17,945 nucleotides of DNA from Methyloceanibacter sp. (GTDB lineage Bacteria; Pseudomonadota; Alphaproteobacteria; Rhizobiales; Methyloligellaceae). The stretch lies in NCBI GenBank assembly GCA_022865725.1, contig JALHTP010000059.1:1-17945 (forward strand). Direction: 5' to 3'. The translations under genes and the position numbers were made by a program. The stretch's first letter is position 1. Every line of letters begins with the position of its first letter. Shown piece by piece: positions 1 to 8,122 of this stretch. A model generated the notes under the pieces. It ran no database searches. It had not been told where the DNA came from and saw nothing but the letters and a program-made list of their open reading frames with translations.

Positions 1-72
1 ACCTTCGCCGCCCGCGCCGAAGGCGTCGACATGAGCAACATGGTGGCGAGGCTCGTCGAGCCGCTAGGGTGA
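1..72 (+). CDS. MoxR-family AAA+ ATPase, C-terminal end only (partial)
   Basis: The first 72 bases read in frame 1 as the last 23 residues of a protein, ending AEGVDMSNMVARLVEPLG and a TGA stop at 70-72. The pattern AEGVD followed by an amphipathic helix and a short tail is typical of the C-terminal lid of MoxR ATPases. MoxR genes almost always precede DUF58 genes, and a DUF58 gene starts only 8 bp downstream. MoxR proteins are AAA+ ATPases thought to act as chaperones that remodel metal-binding or vWA-domain proteins. The assignment rests on a short tail plus context, because the Walker motifs lie outside the window. Confidence 0.6.
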   Translation, partial: TFAARAEGVDMSNMVARLVEPLG

Positions 73-80
73 TCTGAGCT

Positions 81-1034
81 TTGGCCGAGGCGCGGCAGAA
101 AATGCTTCAGCCTTTTTCGGGCGAGGAAGCCGAGGCCCATGGGCTGGCGGCGCGCATGCCTGCGCTCCTCATCGAGTCGCAGCGGGTCGCCCACACCGTC
201 GCCCATGGCACGCATGGTAGGCGCCGCGCAGGGCCGGGCGAGACCTTCTGGCAGTTCCGTCATTTCGACCAGAATGACGCGCGTACCGGCATCGACTGGC
301 GCCGCTCGGCAAGCTCCGACCATCTGTTCGTGCGCGAGCGCGAGTGGGAGGCGGCCCATACGGTCTGGCTCTGGGTCGACCTCTCGGCGTCGATGCGTTT
401 CCGCTCCTCGCTCGCTCCCGTCTCCAAGGAGAACCGCGCCGTCGTGCTTGCGCTTTCGCTGGCCGAGCTTCTCGCGCGCGGCGGCGAGCGCGTGGGTGTC
501 CTTGGCGGGGTGCCTTTCACCGGGCGCGCCGCGGCCCGCCGGGTCGCCGAGGTGCTGATGGGCGATACCGCGGAAGGGAGCCTGCCGCCGAACGCGAAAT
601 TGAGCCGCTTCTCCGAATGCCTGCTGTTCAGCGATTTCCTCGAGCCTGTTGCCGCCACGACCGAACGGCTGGAGACAATCGCCGGGCAAGGCGTGCGCGG
701 CCATCTCATCGAGGTGCTCGATCCGGCCGAGGAGACGCTGCCTTACACAGGGCGGACCGAGTTCGCCTCGAGCGAAGGCAGGGATCGGGTGATCGCCGGC
801 CGCGCCGAGACCTTACGCGCGCGCTACCAGGAGCGGCTGAAGCGCCATCGCACCGATCTTATCGAGCTGACGCAGCGGCTCGGCTGGTCGTTCCTTTTGC
901 ATCACACCGACCACCCGCCCGAGGAGGCGGTGCTTGCCGTGCATAATCGCCTCGCCGGGCTCGAGCGGGATTATCGCTACCGTCCGCCCAAGCCCGCGCC
1001 GGGCAGCGAGACAGAAGCGGGCCGGCAGCCATGA
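81..1034 (+). CDS. DUF58 domain protein (vWA-like partner of MoxR)
   Basis: This 317-aa protein is a DUF58 family member. The signature is clear: GPGETFWQFRHF (51-62), IDWRRSASSDHLFVRE (71-86) and the AAHTVWLWVDLSASM stretch at 91-105. D100, S102 and S104 form a DxSxS metal-site (MIDAS) motif like that of von Willebrand A domains. There is no signal peptide or clear membrane segment, so it is probably cytoplasmic. It sits 8 bp after the MoxR-like gene and its stop overlaps the next start (ATGA, 1031-1034), so the genes are likely translationally coupled. DUF58 proteins are thought to be partners or substrates of MoxR ATPases; the exact role is unknown. The start is uncertain: TTG at 81 follows a weak AGGGTGA, and an in-frame ATG at 102 would shorten the protein by 7 residues. 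Confidence 0.9.
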   Translation: MAEARQKMLQPFSGEEAEAHGLAARMPALLIESQRVAHTVAHGTHGRRRAGPGETFWQFRHFDQNDARTGIDWRRSASSDHLFVREREWEAAHTVWLWVDLSASMRFRSSLAPVSKENRAVVLALSLAELLARGGERVGVLGGVPFTGRAAARRVAEVLMGDTAEGSLPPNAKLSRFSECLLFSDFLEPVAATTERLETIAGQGVRGHLIEVLDPAEETLPYTGRTEFASSEGRDRVIAGRAETLRARYQERLKRHRTDLIELTQRLGWSFLLHHTDHPPEEAVLAVHNRLAGLERDYRYRPPKPAPGSETEAGRQP

Positions 1035-3919
1035 TGACCATCGGCATGATCGGCTTCCTCCAGCCTTGGGTGCTGGCGTCGCTTGCAGCGCTTCCCGCGA
1101 TTTGGTGGCTGCTAAGATTGACCCCGCCCAGCCCGCAGGTCGTGGTGTTCCCGCCGACGCGGCTTCTGAAGGACCTCAAGGCCACCGAGGAGACGCCGGC
1201 GCACAGCCCATGGTGGCTGACGGCCTTGCGCATGCTGCTTGCGGCCTTGATCATCTTCGCTCTCGCGCGCCCCGTGCTGAACCCGGACCAACAGAGCTTC
1301 TCAGGCTCGGGCCCCCTGCTCCTCGTCATCGACAATGGCTGGGCGTCGGCGGCGCATTGGGCGGAGCGGCGCGAGGCAATCGAGGCTGCAATCGACCGCG
1401 CGGGGCGCGACGGCCGCACCATCCTGCTCGCCCCCACCGCATCCGGCCAGCCGGTCAGCGATCCCTTGAGCCCCGATCAGGCGCGCGAGCGCGTGGGGGG
1501 GCTTGCCCCTGAGCCTTACGCGCCGGACCGTGCCGCGCTCGCCACTGGGCTCGAGAAACAGCTCGGCGGCAAGACGGATTACAGCGTGCTGTGGCTCTCG
1601 GACGGCCTCGACTATGGCGAGGGCGAGGCTTTTGCGGCCACGCTCGCCAAGCTTGCCGGGGCAAGCGGAAGCTTCGCCGTGCTGCGTCCCGAGAAGGACG
1701 GCGCCGCGCTCGCCCTTCGCCAGGACACAGGCAATGGCGGCGAGCTTGCAGCCCGCGTCTTGAGCGGCGTCGAAGGCCCACGCTCGGGCGTGGTCAAGGC
1801 CGTGACCGGCCGCGGCGAGCCTCTCGGCGAAGCCGCCTTCAGCATCGGCGAAAGCGCGCGCGAGGCTGTCGCCCATTTCGACCTGCCGCTCGAGATCCGC
1901 AATCAGGTGGGGCGCATCGAGATCGCGGGCGAGCGGTCGGCGGGCGCCGTGCATCTTCTCGACGCGCGCTCGCAATGGCGCCGCGTCGGCATCGTCTCCG
2001 GCGAATCGCGCGAGGCCGCGCAGCCACTGCTCTCGCCTCTCTATTATGTGCAGCGCGCGCTCTCGCCCTATGCCGACGTCATCACGCCAAGCGAGGGTAA
2101 TGTCGCCAACGCCCTGCACAGCCTTATCGAGCAGAAAGTCTCGACCATCGTGCTGGCCGATATCGGCAAGCTCGTCGCCGGCACGCAGGAGGAGCTCGAA
2201 GCCTGGCTCAAATCGGGCGGCGTACTCATTCGCTTCGCCGGACCGCGGCTCGAGCAAGGCGGCGATGAGCTGCTTCCCGTGGCCTTGCGCCGCGGCGGAC
2301 GCTCGCTCGGCGGCTCGCTCTCCTGGAGCACGCCGCAGCCGCTTGCCCCCTTCGAGGAGAAGAGCCCCTTCCGCGGCCTTGCCGTGCCGCAAGACGTGAA
2401 GATCAACCGGCAAGTTCTCGCCGACCCCACCGTGGCGAGTGACGCCGAGGTGTGGGCGACCCTTGCCGACGGCACGCCGCTGGTCACCGCCTCGAAGCAA
2501 GGGCAAGGCTTCATCGTGCTGTTCCACGTGACGGCGAACTCGGACTGGTCGAATCTTCCGCTGTCGGGCCTGTTCGTGGAGATGCTCCGCCGCGTCGTGG
2601 CGCTTGGTCCGAGCCAGGTCGGGATCGAGACCGGCAAGGACGCCTCGTCGCTCGAAGCCTCGCCTTCCGCTCAGACCCTCGCCTCCTCCTCGGGCGCGCT
2701 GCCGCCGCTCCAGACCCTTGACGGCTTCGGCCAGCTGACCTCGCCTCCGCTTCGCGCAGCCCCCATCGCCCCCGACAAGTTCGACAGCCTCGTGCCCGGG
2801 CCCGACCATCCGCCCGGCTATTACGGCCCGTCAGGCGCTGCGCGGGCCTTCAACCTCGTCACCGCCAAGACCGTGCTGAAGCCGATGCCGAGCATCGCAG
2901 GCGCGAGCGCGGTCAGCGGCTACACCATGAAGAAGCCCATGGCGCTCGAGCCCTGGCTCTATCTCGCGGCGATCGGACTGTTCGTCGCCGACATTCTCGC
3001 CATGCTGCTGCTGAGCGGAGGCTTCAGGCTGGGCCGCCGCGCCGCGGCGACAGGCGCCGCCATCCTGCTCGCGCTTGCGCTTCTTCCCGCACCATTCGAC
3101 CCCGCGAGCGCACAGGAGGCGCCGGCGGCAAATCCTCAGACGACAGCCCCTCAGCCGGCTGCGGCGCCAGCCTCACCCGACGATTTCGCCCTGAAGGCCT
3201 CGTTGCAGACCCATCTCGCTTACGTCATCACCGGCGATCCCGAGATCGACCGCACCAGCGAGGAAGGCCTTGCGGGATTGAGCAAGGTCTTGCGCGCGCG
3301 CACCGCGCTCGAGCCGGCCGAACCCATGGGCGTCGATATCGACAAGGACGAGCTTGCCTTCTTCCCCATTCTTTATTGGCCCGTGCGCGAGGACGTGCAG
3401 CCGCTGTCCGACGCTACGCTCGCCAAGGTCGATGCCTTCATGAAGCAAGGCGGCCTCATCGTCTTCGACACGCGCGACCATGAGACCGGCTTCTCCAGCA
3501 CGGGCACCCAAGGCAAGGCGCTCAACCGGCTGATCGGCCAGCTCGACATTCCGCCGCTGGAGCCGGTGCCCGAAACCCACGTCCTCACCAAGTCGTTTTA
3601 CCTGATGCGGAGCTTCCCCGGCCGCTGGGACGGCGGCTCGCTCTGGGTCGAGGCCGAACCGGCCGACGAAGCCGAGCGCAGCGAGCGCTCCCGCCGCACC
3701 GATGGCGTGAGCTCGATCGTCATCACCTCCAACGACTTCGCCGGCGCCTGGGCGCTCGACGAGGCGAACCGGCCGATCTATCCGACCGTGCCGGGCGGCG
3801 AAGTGCAGCGCGAGATGGCGTTCCGTGCCGGCGTCAACATCGTGATGTACGCGCTCACCGGTAACTACAAGGCCGATCAGGTGCACGTCCCTGCCCTGCT
3901 CGAGCGTCTGGGACAATGA
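1031..3919 (+). CDS. DUF4159 membrane protein with BatA-like N-terminus
   Basis: This 962-aa protein begins with a BatA-like N-terminal region carrying two hydrophobic segments (about 8-29 and 60-80). A vWA-like fold follows (about 95-220), then a middle region of probable beta and GATase-like domains (about 315-525). Two more membrane segments lie at about 641-663 and 673-690. The DUF4159 domain occupies about 719-945, containing FFPILYWPV (777-785) and GGLIVFDTRD (807-816). The MIDAS position reads D101-N-G-W-A-S, so the two conserved serines of DxSxS are replaced by Gly103 and Ala105, although the later D191-G pair remains. It overlaps the DUF58 gene by 4 bp and precedes the next gene by 4 bp. 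By analogy with Bat operons it probably forms an inner-membrane complex with its neighbours; the function is inferred. ATG at 1034 is an equally possible start. Confidence 0.85.
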   Translation: MMTIGMIGFLQPWVLASLAALPAIWWLLRLTPPSPQVVVFPPTRLLKDLKATEETPAHSPWWLTALRMLLAALIIFALARPVLNPDQQSFSGSGPLLLVIDNGWASAAHWAERREAIEAAIDRAGRDGRTILLAPTASGQPVSDPLSPDQARERVGGLAPEPYAPDRAALATGLEKQLGGKTDYSVLWLSDGLDYGEGEAFAATLAKLAGASGSFAVLRPEKDGAALALRQDTGNGGELAARVLSGVEGPRSGVVKAVTGRGEPLGEAAFSIGESAREAVAHFDLPLEIRNQVGRIEIAGERSAGAVHLLDARSQWRRVGIVSGESREAAQPLLSPLYYVQRALSPYADVITPSEGNVANALHSLIEQKVSTIVLADIGKLVAGTQEELEAWLKSGGVLIRFAGPRLEQGGDELLPVALRRGGRSLGGSLSWSTPQPLAPFEEKSPFRGLAVPQDVKINRQVLADPTVASDAEVWATLADGTPLVTASKQGQGFIVLFHVTANSDWSNLPLSGLFVEMLRRVVALGPSQVGIETGKDASSLEASPSAQTLASSSGALPPLQTLDGFGQLTSPPLRAAPIAPDKFDSLVPGPDHPPGYYGPSGAARAFNLVTAKTVLKPMPSIAGASAVSGYTMKKPMALEPWLYLAAIGLFVADILAMLLLSGGFRLGRRAAATGAAILLALALLPAPFDPASAQEAPAANPQTTAPQPAAAPASPDDFALKASLQTHLAYVITGDPEIDRTSEEGLAGLSKVLRARTALEPAEPMGVDIDKDELAFFPILYWPVREDVQPLSDATLAKVDAFMKQGGLIVFDTRDHETGFSSTGTQGKALNRLIGQLDIPPLEPVPETHVLTKSFYLMRSFPGRWDGGSLWVEAEPADEAERSERSRRTDGVSSIVITSNDFAGAWALDEANRPIYPTVPGGEVQREMAFRAGVNIVMYALTGNYKADQVHVPALLERLGQ

Positions 3920-3923
3920 CGCC

Positions 3924-6008
3924 ATGAGCTGGTCCGTCGAGTTCCTGCCCTTCGTGCCCTGGCCAGTGCTGTGGGCGCTGGCCGCATTGGGCATCGTGCT
4001 GCTCGGGCTTCTCTTCTGGCGCTCGCGGCGGGGCGCGATTCTGCGGTTCTCGAGCTACTCGCTGCTGCTGCTCGCCATCGCCAACCCGCATCTGAAGCAA
4101 GAGGACCGCGAGCCGCTCAACGACGTGCTCGCCGTCGTGGTCGACGACAGCCAAAGCCAAGCGATCGCCGGCCGCACGGCGCGGACCGCCGAACTGCGCA
4201 AGGAATTGGAGGAGCGCCTCAAGGCCTTCCCCAATCTCGATGTGCGCTGGGTGAATTCCGCCTCGACCTCGGCCGACAGCGAGCGCGACGGCACCATGCT
4301 CTTCACCGACCTCGCTCAGGCGCTTGCCGACGTGCCGCCCGACCGGCTCGCCGGCGTGGTGATGATCACCGACGGCGAGGTGCATGACGTTCCGGCTTCC
4401 GCCGCGGGGCTAGGCTTCAATGCGCCGGTGCATGCGCTGCTCACCGGCAAGCCGGGCGAGTTCGACCGGAGGCTCCAGGTCCTGAGCGCGCCGCGCTTCG
4501 GCATCGTCGGCAGCAGCCAGGACATCGAGGTCAAGGTCACCGACACGACCGCCGCGGGGACCGGAGGGCCGGTCAAGCTGACCGTCACTCATCAAGGCCA
4601 GCCGCCCGTGCTGCGGAGCGTCCGGCTTGGCGAGACGATCGCGATCCCGGTCAATATCGACCACGCCGGTCCCAACATCGTCGAGATCGAGGCCGAGGGC
4701 GCGCCAGGCGAGCTCACCACGGTCAATAATCGTGCCGTGCTCACGGTTGAGGGCGTGCGCGAGAATCTGCGCGTGCTGCTCGTCTCCGGCGAGCCGCATG
4801 CCGGCGAGCGCACCTGGCGCAACATGCTGAAATCCGACGCCTCCGTCGACCTCGTGCATTTCACCATTCTCCGGCCGCCGGAGAAGCAGGACGGCACGCC
4901 CATCAATCAGCTCTCGCTGATCGCCTTCCCGACGCGCGAGCTGTTCCAGGAGAAGCTCGACCAGTTCGACTTGATCATCTTCGACCGCTACCAGCGGCGC
5001 GGCGTTCTACCGCTTCTCTATCTGGAGAATGTCGCCCGTTACGTCGAGAAGGGCGGCGCCGTGCTCGTGTCGGCAGGCGAGGACTACGCCTCCGCACTCA
5101 GCCTCTACCGGTCGCCGCTCGGCCAGATTCTCCCCGCCGTGCCCTCGGGCCGCGTGATCGAGGAGCCGTTCAAGCCGGGTCTCACCGAGCTCGGCCAGAA
5201 GCATCCCGTGACCAGCGACCTCCCTGGCGCGGGCGGCGATGAGCCTTCGTGGGGGCGCTGGTTCCGCACGGTCGAAGTCGACCCGCGCGACGCCGAGGTG
5301 CTCATGAAGGGCGCGCAAGGCAAGCCGCTTCTCGTCATCGGCCAGCGTGGCGAGGGCCGCGTGGCGCTCCTCCTCTCCGACCATGCCTGGCTCTGGGCGC
5401 GCGGCTATGAAGGCGGCGGACCTTATACCGATCTGCTGCGCCGGCTCGCTCATTGGCTGATGAAGGAGCCCGACCTCGAAGAGGAGACGCTGAAGGCGAC
5501 GAGCCGCGGCCAGACGCTGTCCATCGAGCGGCGCTCGATCAAGGACGAGATCGAGCCCGTCACCGTGACCGCGCCCTCCGGCAAGGAGGAGACCGTCACT
5601 CTCGACAAGGGCGAGCGCGGCCTGTGGCGCAAGGCCATCACGGCCAGCGAGCAGGGCGTCTATCGCGTGTCCTCGGGCAAGCTCGCCAGCGTGGTCACTG
5701 TCGGCAACGCCAATGCGCGCGAGCTGGCGGCCGTGACCGCGACCGATGCGGTGCTCTCCCCTCTGCTTAGCGAGACCGGCGGCGGCAGCTTCTGGCTCGG
5801 GCGTGACGACGCGCAAGCGGCGAAGCTGCCCCGCCTCGTGATGCTGCGCGGCGGCCATGTCATGCATGGCGACGACTGGCTCGGTCTGCACAAGCGCGAC
5901 GCCTATCACGTCAAGGGCGTGCGCCTGTTCCCGCTCTTCACCGGCTTGCTCGCCCTTGGCCTATTGCTCGGCCTCTTGGCGGCCACCTGGTTCCGCGAAG
6001 GCCATTAG
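3924..6008 (+). CDS. Membrane protein with vWA-like and GATase-like domains
   Basis: This 694-aa protein is the last gene of the MoxR/DUF58/DUF4159 operon. N-terminal membrane segments lie at about 13-32 and 42-55, and a single C-terminal helix at about 668-690, leaving a large soluble region between them. A vWA-like domain starts at about 68: D74-D-S76-Q-S78 is an intact DxSxS motif, T128 sits where the MIDAS threonine is expected, and D150-G151 follows. From about 280 the region ENLRVLLVSGEPHAGERTWR, and later a stretch reading LIIFDRYQRRGVLP, resembles class I glutamine-amidotransferase-like folds. I see no convincing catalytic triad, so enzymatic activity should not be assumed. The gene starts 4 bp after the DUF4159 stop and a palindromic repeat follows its stop. 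It probably works with the upstream proteins in the inner membrane. Confidence 0.8.
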   Translation: MSWSVEFLPFVPWPVLWALAALGIVLLGLLFWRSRRGAILRFSSYSLLLLAIANPHLKQEDREPLNDVLAVVVDDSQSQAIAGRTARTAELRKELEERLKAFPNLDVRWVNSASTSADSERDGTMLFTDLAQALADVPPDRLAGVVMITDGEVHDVPASAAGLGFNAPVHALLTGKPGEFDRRLQVLSAPRFGIVGSSQDIEVKVTDTTAAGTGGPVKLTVTHQGQPPVLRSVRLGETIAIPVNIDHAGPNIVEIEAEGAPGELTTVNNRAVLTVEGVRENLRVLLVSGEPHAGERTWRNMLKSDASVDLVHFTILRPPEKQDGTPINQLSLIAFPTRELFQEKLDQFDLIIFDRYQRRGVLPLLYLENVARYVEKGGAVLVSAGEDYASALSLYRSPLGQILPAVPSGRVIEEPFKPGLTELGQKHPVTSDLPGAGGDEPSWGRWFRTVEVDPRDAEVLMKGAQGKPLLVIGQRGEGRVALLLSDHAWLWARGYEGGGPYTDLLRRLAHWLMKEPDLEEETLKATSRGQTLSIERRSIKDEIEPVTVTAPSGKEETVTLDKGERGLWRKAITASEQGVYRVSSGKLASVVTVGNANARELAAVTATDAVLSPLLSETGGGSFWLGRDDAQAAKLPRLVMLRGGHVMHGDDWLGLHKRDAYHVKGVRLFPLFTGLLALGLLLGLLAATWFREGH

Positions 6009-6024
6009 CGCGTGGTTCGAGGCC

Positions 6025-6074
6025 GGCCGTCATCCTGAGCTGCGAGGGCGAAGCCCGAGCCTCGAAGGACGGCC
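6025..6074. repeat. Palindromic intergenic repeat, possible bidirectional terminator
   Basis: This is an imperfect 50-bp dyad with outer arms GGCCGTC (6025-6031) and GACGGCC (6068-6074), enclosing TCATCCTGAGC and GAGCCTCGAAGGA. The core closely resembles a dispersed intergenic element I recall from many alphaproteobacterial genomes; that resemblance is from memory and no search was made. It lies between two converging genes, 16 bp after one stop and 22 bp before the other, so a transcript from either side would fold it. It may act as a terminator or mRNA 3'-end stabiliser. No T-tract follows on either strand. Confidence 0.6.
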
Positions 6075-6096
6075 GAGCACCTCACCATGACGCGCG

Positions 6097-6603
6097 TTAG
6101 CGGGCGTGGCCCTTCACCTGCCCTACGGCACGCTGCAGCGCGCCGGGGACCAGCTCGACGGCAAGGAGCCGGGCCGGATCGACAGGACCCGGCAGGGTCA
6201 TCTGGCCTGGCGCGACAGGCTGAAAGCCGAAGCGCCCGTAATAGGGCATGTCGCCGACCAGCAGCACGAGAGAGAAGCCCTCTGAGCGCGCCCGCGCCAA
6301 TCCTTCCTCGACGAGCGCCCTGCCGAAGCCTTGGCCCTTCTCCGCCGGGTCGACCACCAGCGGCCCGAGCAGGGCGGCGCCCTCCTGGTCCCCAATGCTG
6401 ATCGCCGTGAAGCGGATGCCTCCCACCAATCTCCCGCCGAGCATGGCGCAGAGGCATAAAACTCCGACCGGCGGAATGCTTTCGCGCACCCGGTAGGCGC
6501 TCCGGGCAAAGCGGCCTGGGCCGAAGGCTTGGGCCGAAAGTTCCGACAATATGTGCGCGTCGCCCTCGGTTTCGAGGCGGATGACAAAGCTTGAGGAGGA
6601 CAT
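6097..6603 (-). CDS. GNAT-family N-acetyltransferase
   Basis: This 168-aa protein has the GNAT fold typical of the YhbS-like group. The acetyl-CoA-binding motif A lies at about 81-96 (PLVVDPAEKGQGFGRA), with the R/K-x-x-G-x-G turn at K89-G-Q-G-F-G. The YYGRFGF stretch (121-127) after the beta-5 strand is characteristic of this subgroup. The protein should transfer an acetyl group from acetyl-CoA to an amine; the substrate cannot be read from sequence. It is a full-length single-domain cytoplasmic protein. The ATG at 6603 is the first in-frame start, but no good Shine-Dalgarno precedes it. It stands alone, converging with the DUF58/DUF4159 operon and diverging from wrbA. Confidence 0.88.
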   Translation of the reverse strand: MSSSSFVIRLETEGDAHILSELSAQAFGPGRFARSAYRVRESIPPVGVLCLCAMLGGRLVGGIRFTAISIGDQEGAALLGPLVVDPAEKGQGFGRALVEEGLARARSEGFSLVLLVGDMPYYGRFGFQPVAPGQMTLPGPVDPARLLAVELVPGALQRAVGQVKGHAR

Positions 6604-6983
6604 GGGGTGGAGGATCCCAGAAGACTGATCGAGAGGGGGAGTCCTCAGCCGCGACGGGGCGCCATAGGCAATTCGGCAAGAGGTGTCGGCGGCGAGGGGC
6701 TAGGCGGTCCGCTGTCTAAGCGAGCGAGCGCCCTCGTCGTCGGGGAAGCGTCTTGAGGTCGATCCTCGTCCACATGGCGGCCCTGCATTATCATGGACGG
6801 GCAAGCGGGTCTAGCGCCATGCGGGCAATTTGCCTCATGAAGGTTTCAAACTTCCTGAAAGTGCCGAAGTTCACCAAGCGTTTATCGGCTCTCGTTCATA
6901 AATTTAGATCTGCTACACTTATCGGTGGCGAGGAGGGGCGGTTGGGGCGCGTCCCTTGATGAGGCATGCGGGGACAAGATCCG
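6604..6983. other. 380-bp intergenic region between GNAT and wrbA genes
   Basis: No convincing gene was found here. A 68-codon open frame at 6753-6959 has no ribosome binding site and no recognisable protein character, and I treat it as chance. The last 140 bp are more AT-rich than the surroundings and probably carry the wrbA promoter. This part contains an imperfect dyad TTTCA-N7-TGAAA (6844-6860) and two copies of TTATCGG (6882-6888 and 6919-6925) 37 bp apart. A TACACT hexamer at 6914-6919 is a weak -10 candidate without a good -35 box. Confidence 0.5.
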
Positions 6984-7589
6984 ATGGCTGACACGGCGCG
7001 ACTGCTCGTTCTTTATCACTCGTCCTACGGTCATACCGAGACACTGGCTTACGCCGTGGCCCATGGCGCGCGCGCGGTCGAAGGCGTGCAGGTCAGCGTC
7101 AAGCGCGTGCCCGAGCTGATGCCGGAGGAGGTCATGCGCGCCACCGGCATGAAGGTCGACCAGCCGGCCCCCCTGGCCGATCCGCAGGAGCTCGCCGATT
7201 ACGACGGCATCATTTTCGGCACGCCGACCCGCTTCGGCAATATGACCTCGCAGATGCGGAACTTCCTCGACCAGACCGGGCCGCTCTGGGTCGGCGGCGC
7301 GCTGATCGGCAAAGTGGGCAGCGTGTTCACCTCGACCTCGACCGGCGGCGGCAACGAGACGACCATCGTCTCCTTCCATTGGACCCTGCTGCATCATGGC
7401 ATGGTGATCGTCGGCCTGCCCTATTCGGCGCCCGATCTTCCCGACATCAGCGAGGTCAGGGGCGGCTCGCCCTACGGCGCCGGCACCATCGCCGCGCCCG
7501 ACGGCTCGCGCATGCCCTCGCAAAAGGAGCTCAACCTCGCCAGCTTCCAGGGCCACCACGTCGCCAAGATCACCAAGAAGCTCGCTTAG
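6984..7589 (+). CDS. wrbA: NAD(P)H:quinone oxidoreductase, WrbA type
   Basis: This 201-aa flavodoxin-fold protein is WrbA, an FMN enzyme that reduces quinones by two electrons using NAD(P)H and so avoids semiquinone radicals. FMN-binding segments are visible: YHSSYGHTET (11-20) binds the phosphate, GTPTRFGNMTSQMRNFLDQT (79-98) flanks the isoalloxazine ring, and TSTSTGGGNETT (116-127) and SPYGAGTIAAPDGS (162-175) are WrbA signatures. The length is normal for the family. I chose ATG 6984 because family members begin just before the LLVLYHS strand; an ATG at 6966 in the same frame would add six untypical residues. The protein is cytoplasmic and usually tetrameric. The gene is monocistronic, with an AT-rich upstream region, and converges with the Nudix gene across a 9-bp gap. 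Confidence 0.95.
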   Translation: MADTARLLVLYHSSYGHTETLAYAVAHGARAVEGVQVSVKRVPELMPEEVMRATGMKVDQPAPLADPQELADYDGIIFGTPTRFGNMTSQMRNFLDQTGPLWVGGALIGKVGSVFTSTSTGGGNETTIVSFHWTLLHHGMVIVGLPYSAPDLPDISEVRGGSPYGAGTIAAPDGSRMPSQKELNLASFQGHHVAKITKKLA

Positions 7590-7598
7590 GCTAGAAGC

Positions 7599-8120
7599 TC
7601 ACCAGAGCGCCCTGAGCGGGGCCTTGTCGAAGATCTCGGCGAGCCGCGCCCGCGTTCCGGGATCGATGCGCTCGGGCAAATCCTGCCAGGCGAACATGCG
7701 CGCTTCGGCGATCTCGCCAAACTTGAAATACTCCTCCCGCCGCTGCCAGTGGCGCACCACAAACACGGCGATATGGTCGCCGGGGAAGTGTGCGAAATTG
7801 GAAAAGACGCCATGCAGCTCGGGCGCGCCCGTCAGCGTCACGCCCACTTCTTCCGCAAGCTCACGGGCCAGCGCGATCGGAAGCGTCTCGCCCCACTCGA
7901 CGCCGCCGCCCGGGAACCACCAGCCCGGCCGGTAGCCGTGGCGCACGAGAAGCACGCGGCCCTCGGCGTCGATGACCGCCCCTTGCGCGCCGAGCGTCAT
8001 CCCTCGCCGCATGCGCCAGATCGGGCGAAACATCGCGGTCAGCAAGCGGTTCGGCCTGAGGCGTCCTAGGAAGGTGGGCTTCAGCCTTGCCTCCTCGCGC
8101 TGCAACACGTTAAGGGACAT
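7599..8120 (-). CDS. Nudix (NUDIX) hydrolase
   Basis: This 173-aa protein has a complete Nudix box at 72-94: G72, E78, then R86-E-L-A-E90-E91-V-G-V, matching Gx5Ex7REUxEExGU, with the preceding GWWFPGGGVEWGET stretch. It should hydrolyse a nucleoside diphosphate linked to some moiety in a Mg-dependent way; the substrate is not evident. An N-terminal extension of about 40 residues (PTFLGRLRPNRLLTAMFRPI) is basic and hydrophobic and may be amphipathic. The start ATG (8118-8120) is preceded on its strand by GAGGGTG at a good distance. That Shine-Dalgarno lies inside the divergent phosphoesterase gene, whose start is 2 bp away. Confidence 0.92.
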   Translation of the reverse strand: MSLNVLQREEARLKPTFLGRLRPNRLLTAMFRPIWRMRRGMTLGAQGAVIDAEGRVLLVRHGYRPGWWFPGGGVEWGETLPIALARELAEEVGVTLTGAPELHGVFSNFAHFPGDHIAVFVVRHWQRREEYFKFGEIAEARMFAWQDLPERIDPGTRARLAEIFDKAPLRALW

Positions 8121-8122
8121 CT

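Noticed and set aside
1301..2809. 502-codon open frame on the minus strand across the DUF4159 gene
   Set aside because: It is antisense to a clearly coding gene with recognised domains. Its product is low-complexity Arg/Gly/Ala-rich, as expected for a shadow frame in high-GC DNA.
6753..6959. 68-codon frame upstream of wrbA
   Set aside because: There is no ribosome binding site or protein-like pattern, and it covers the likely wrbA promoter.
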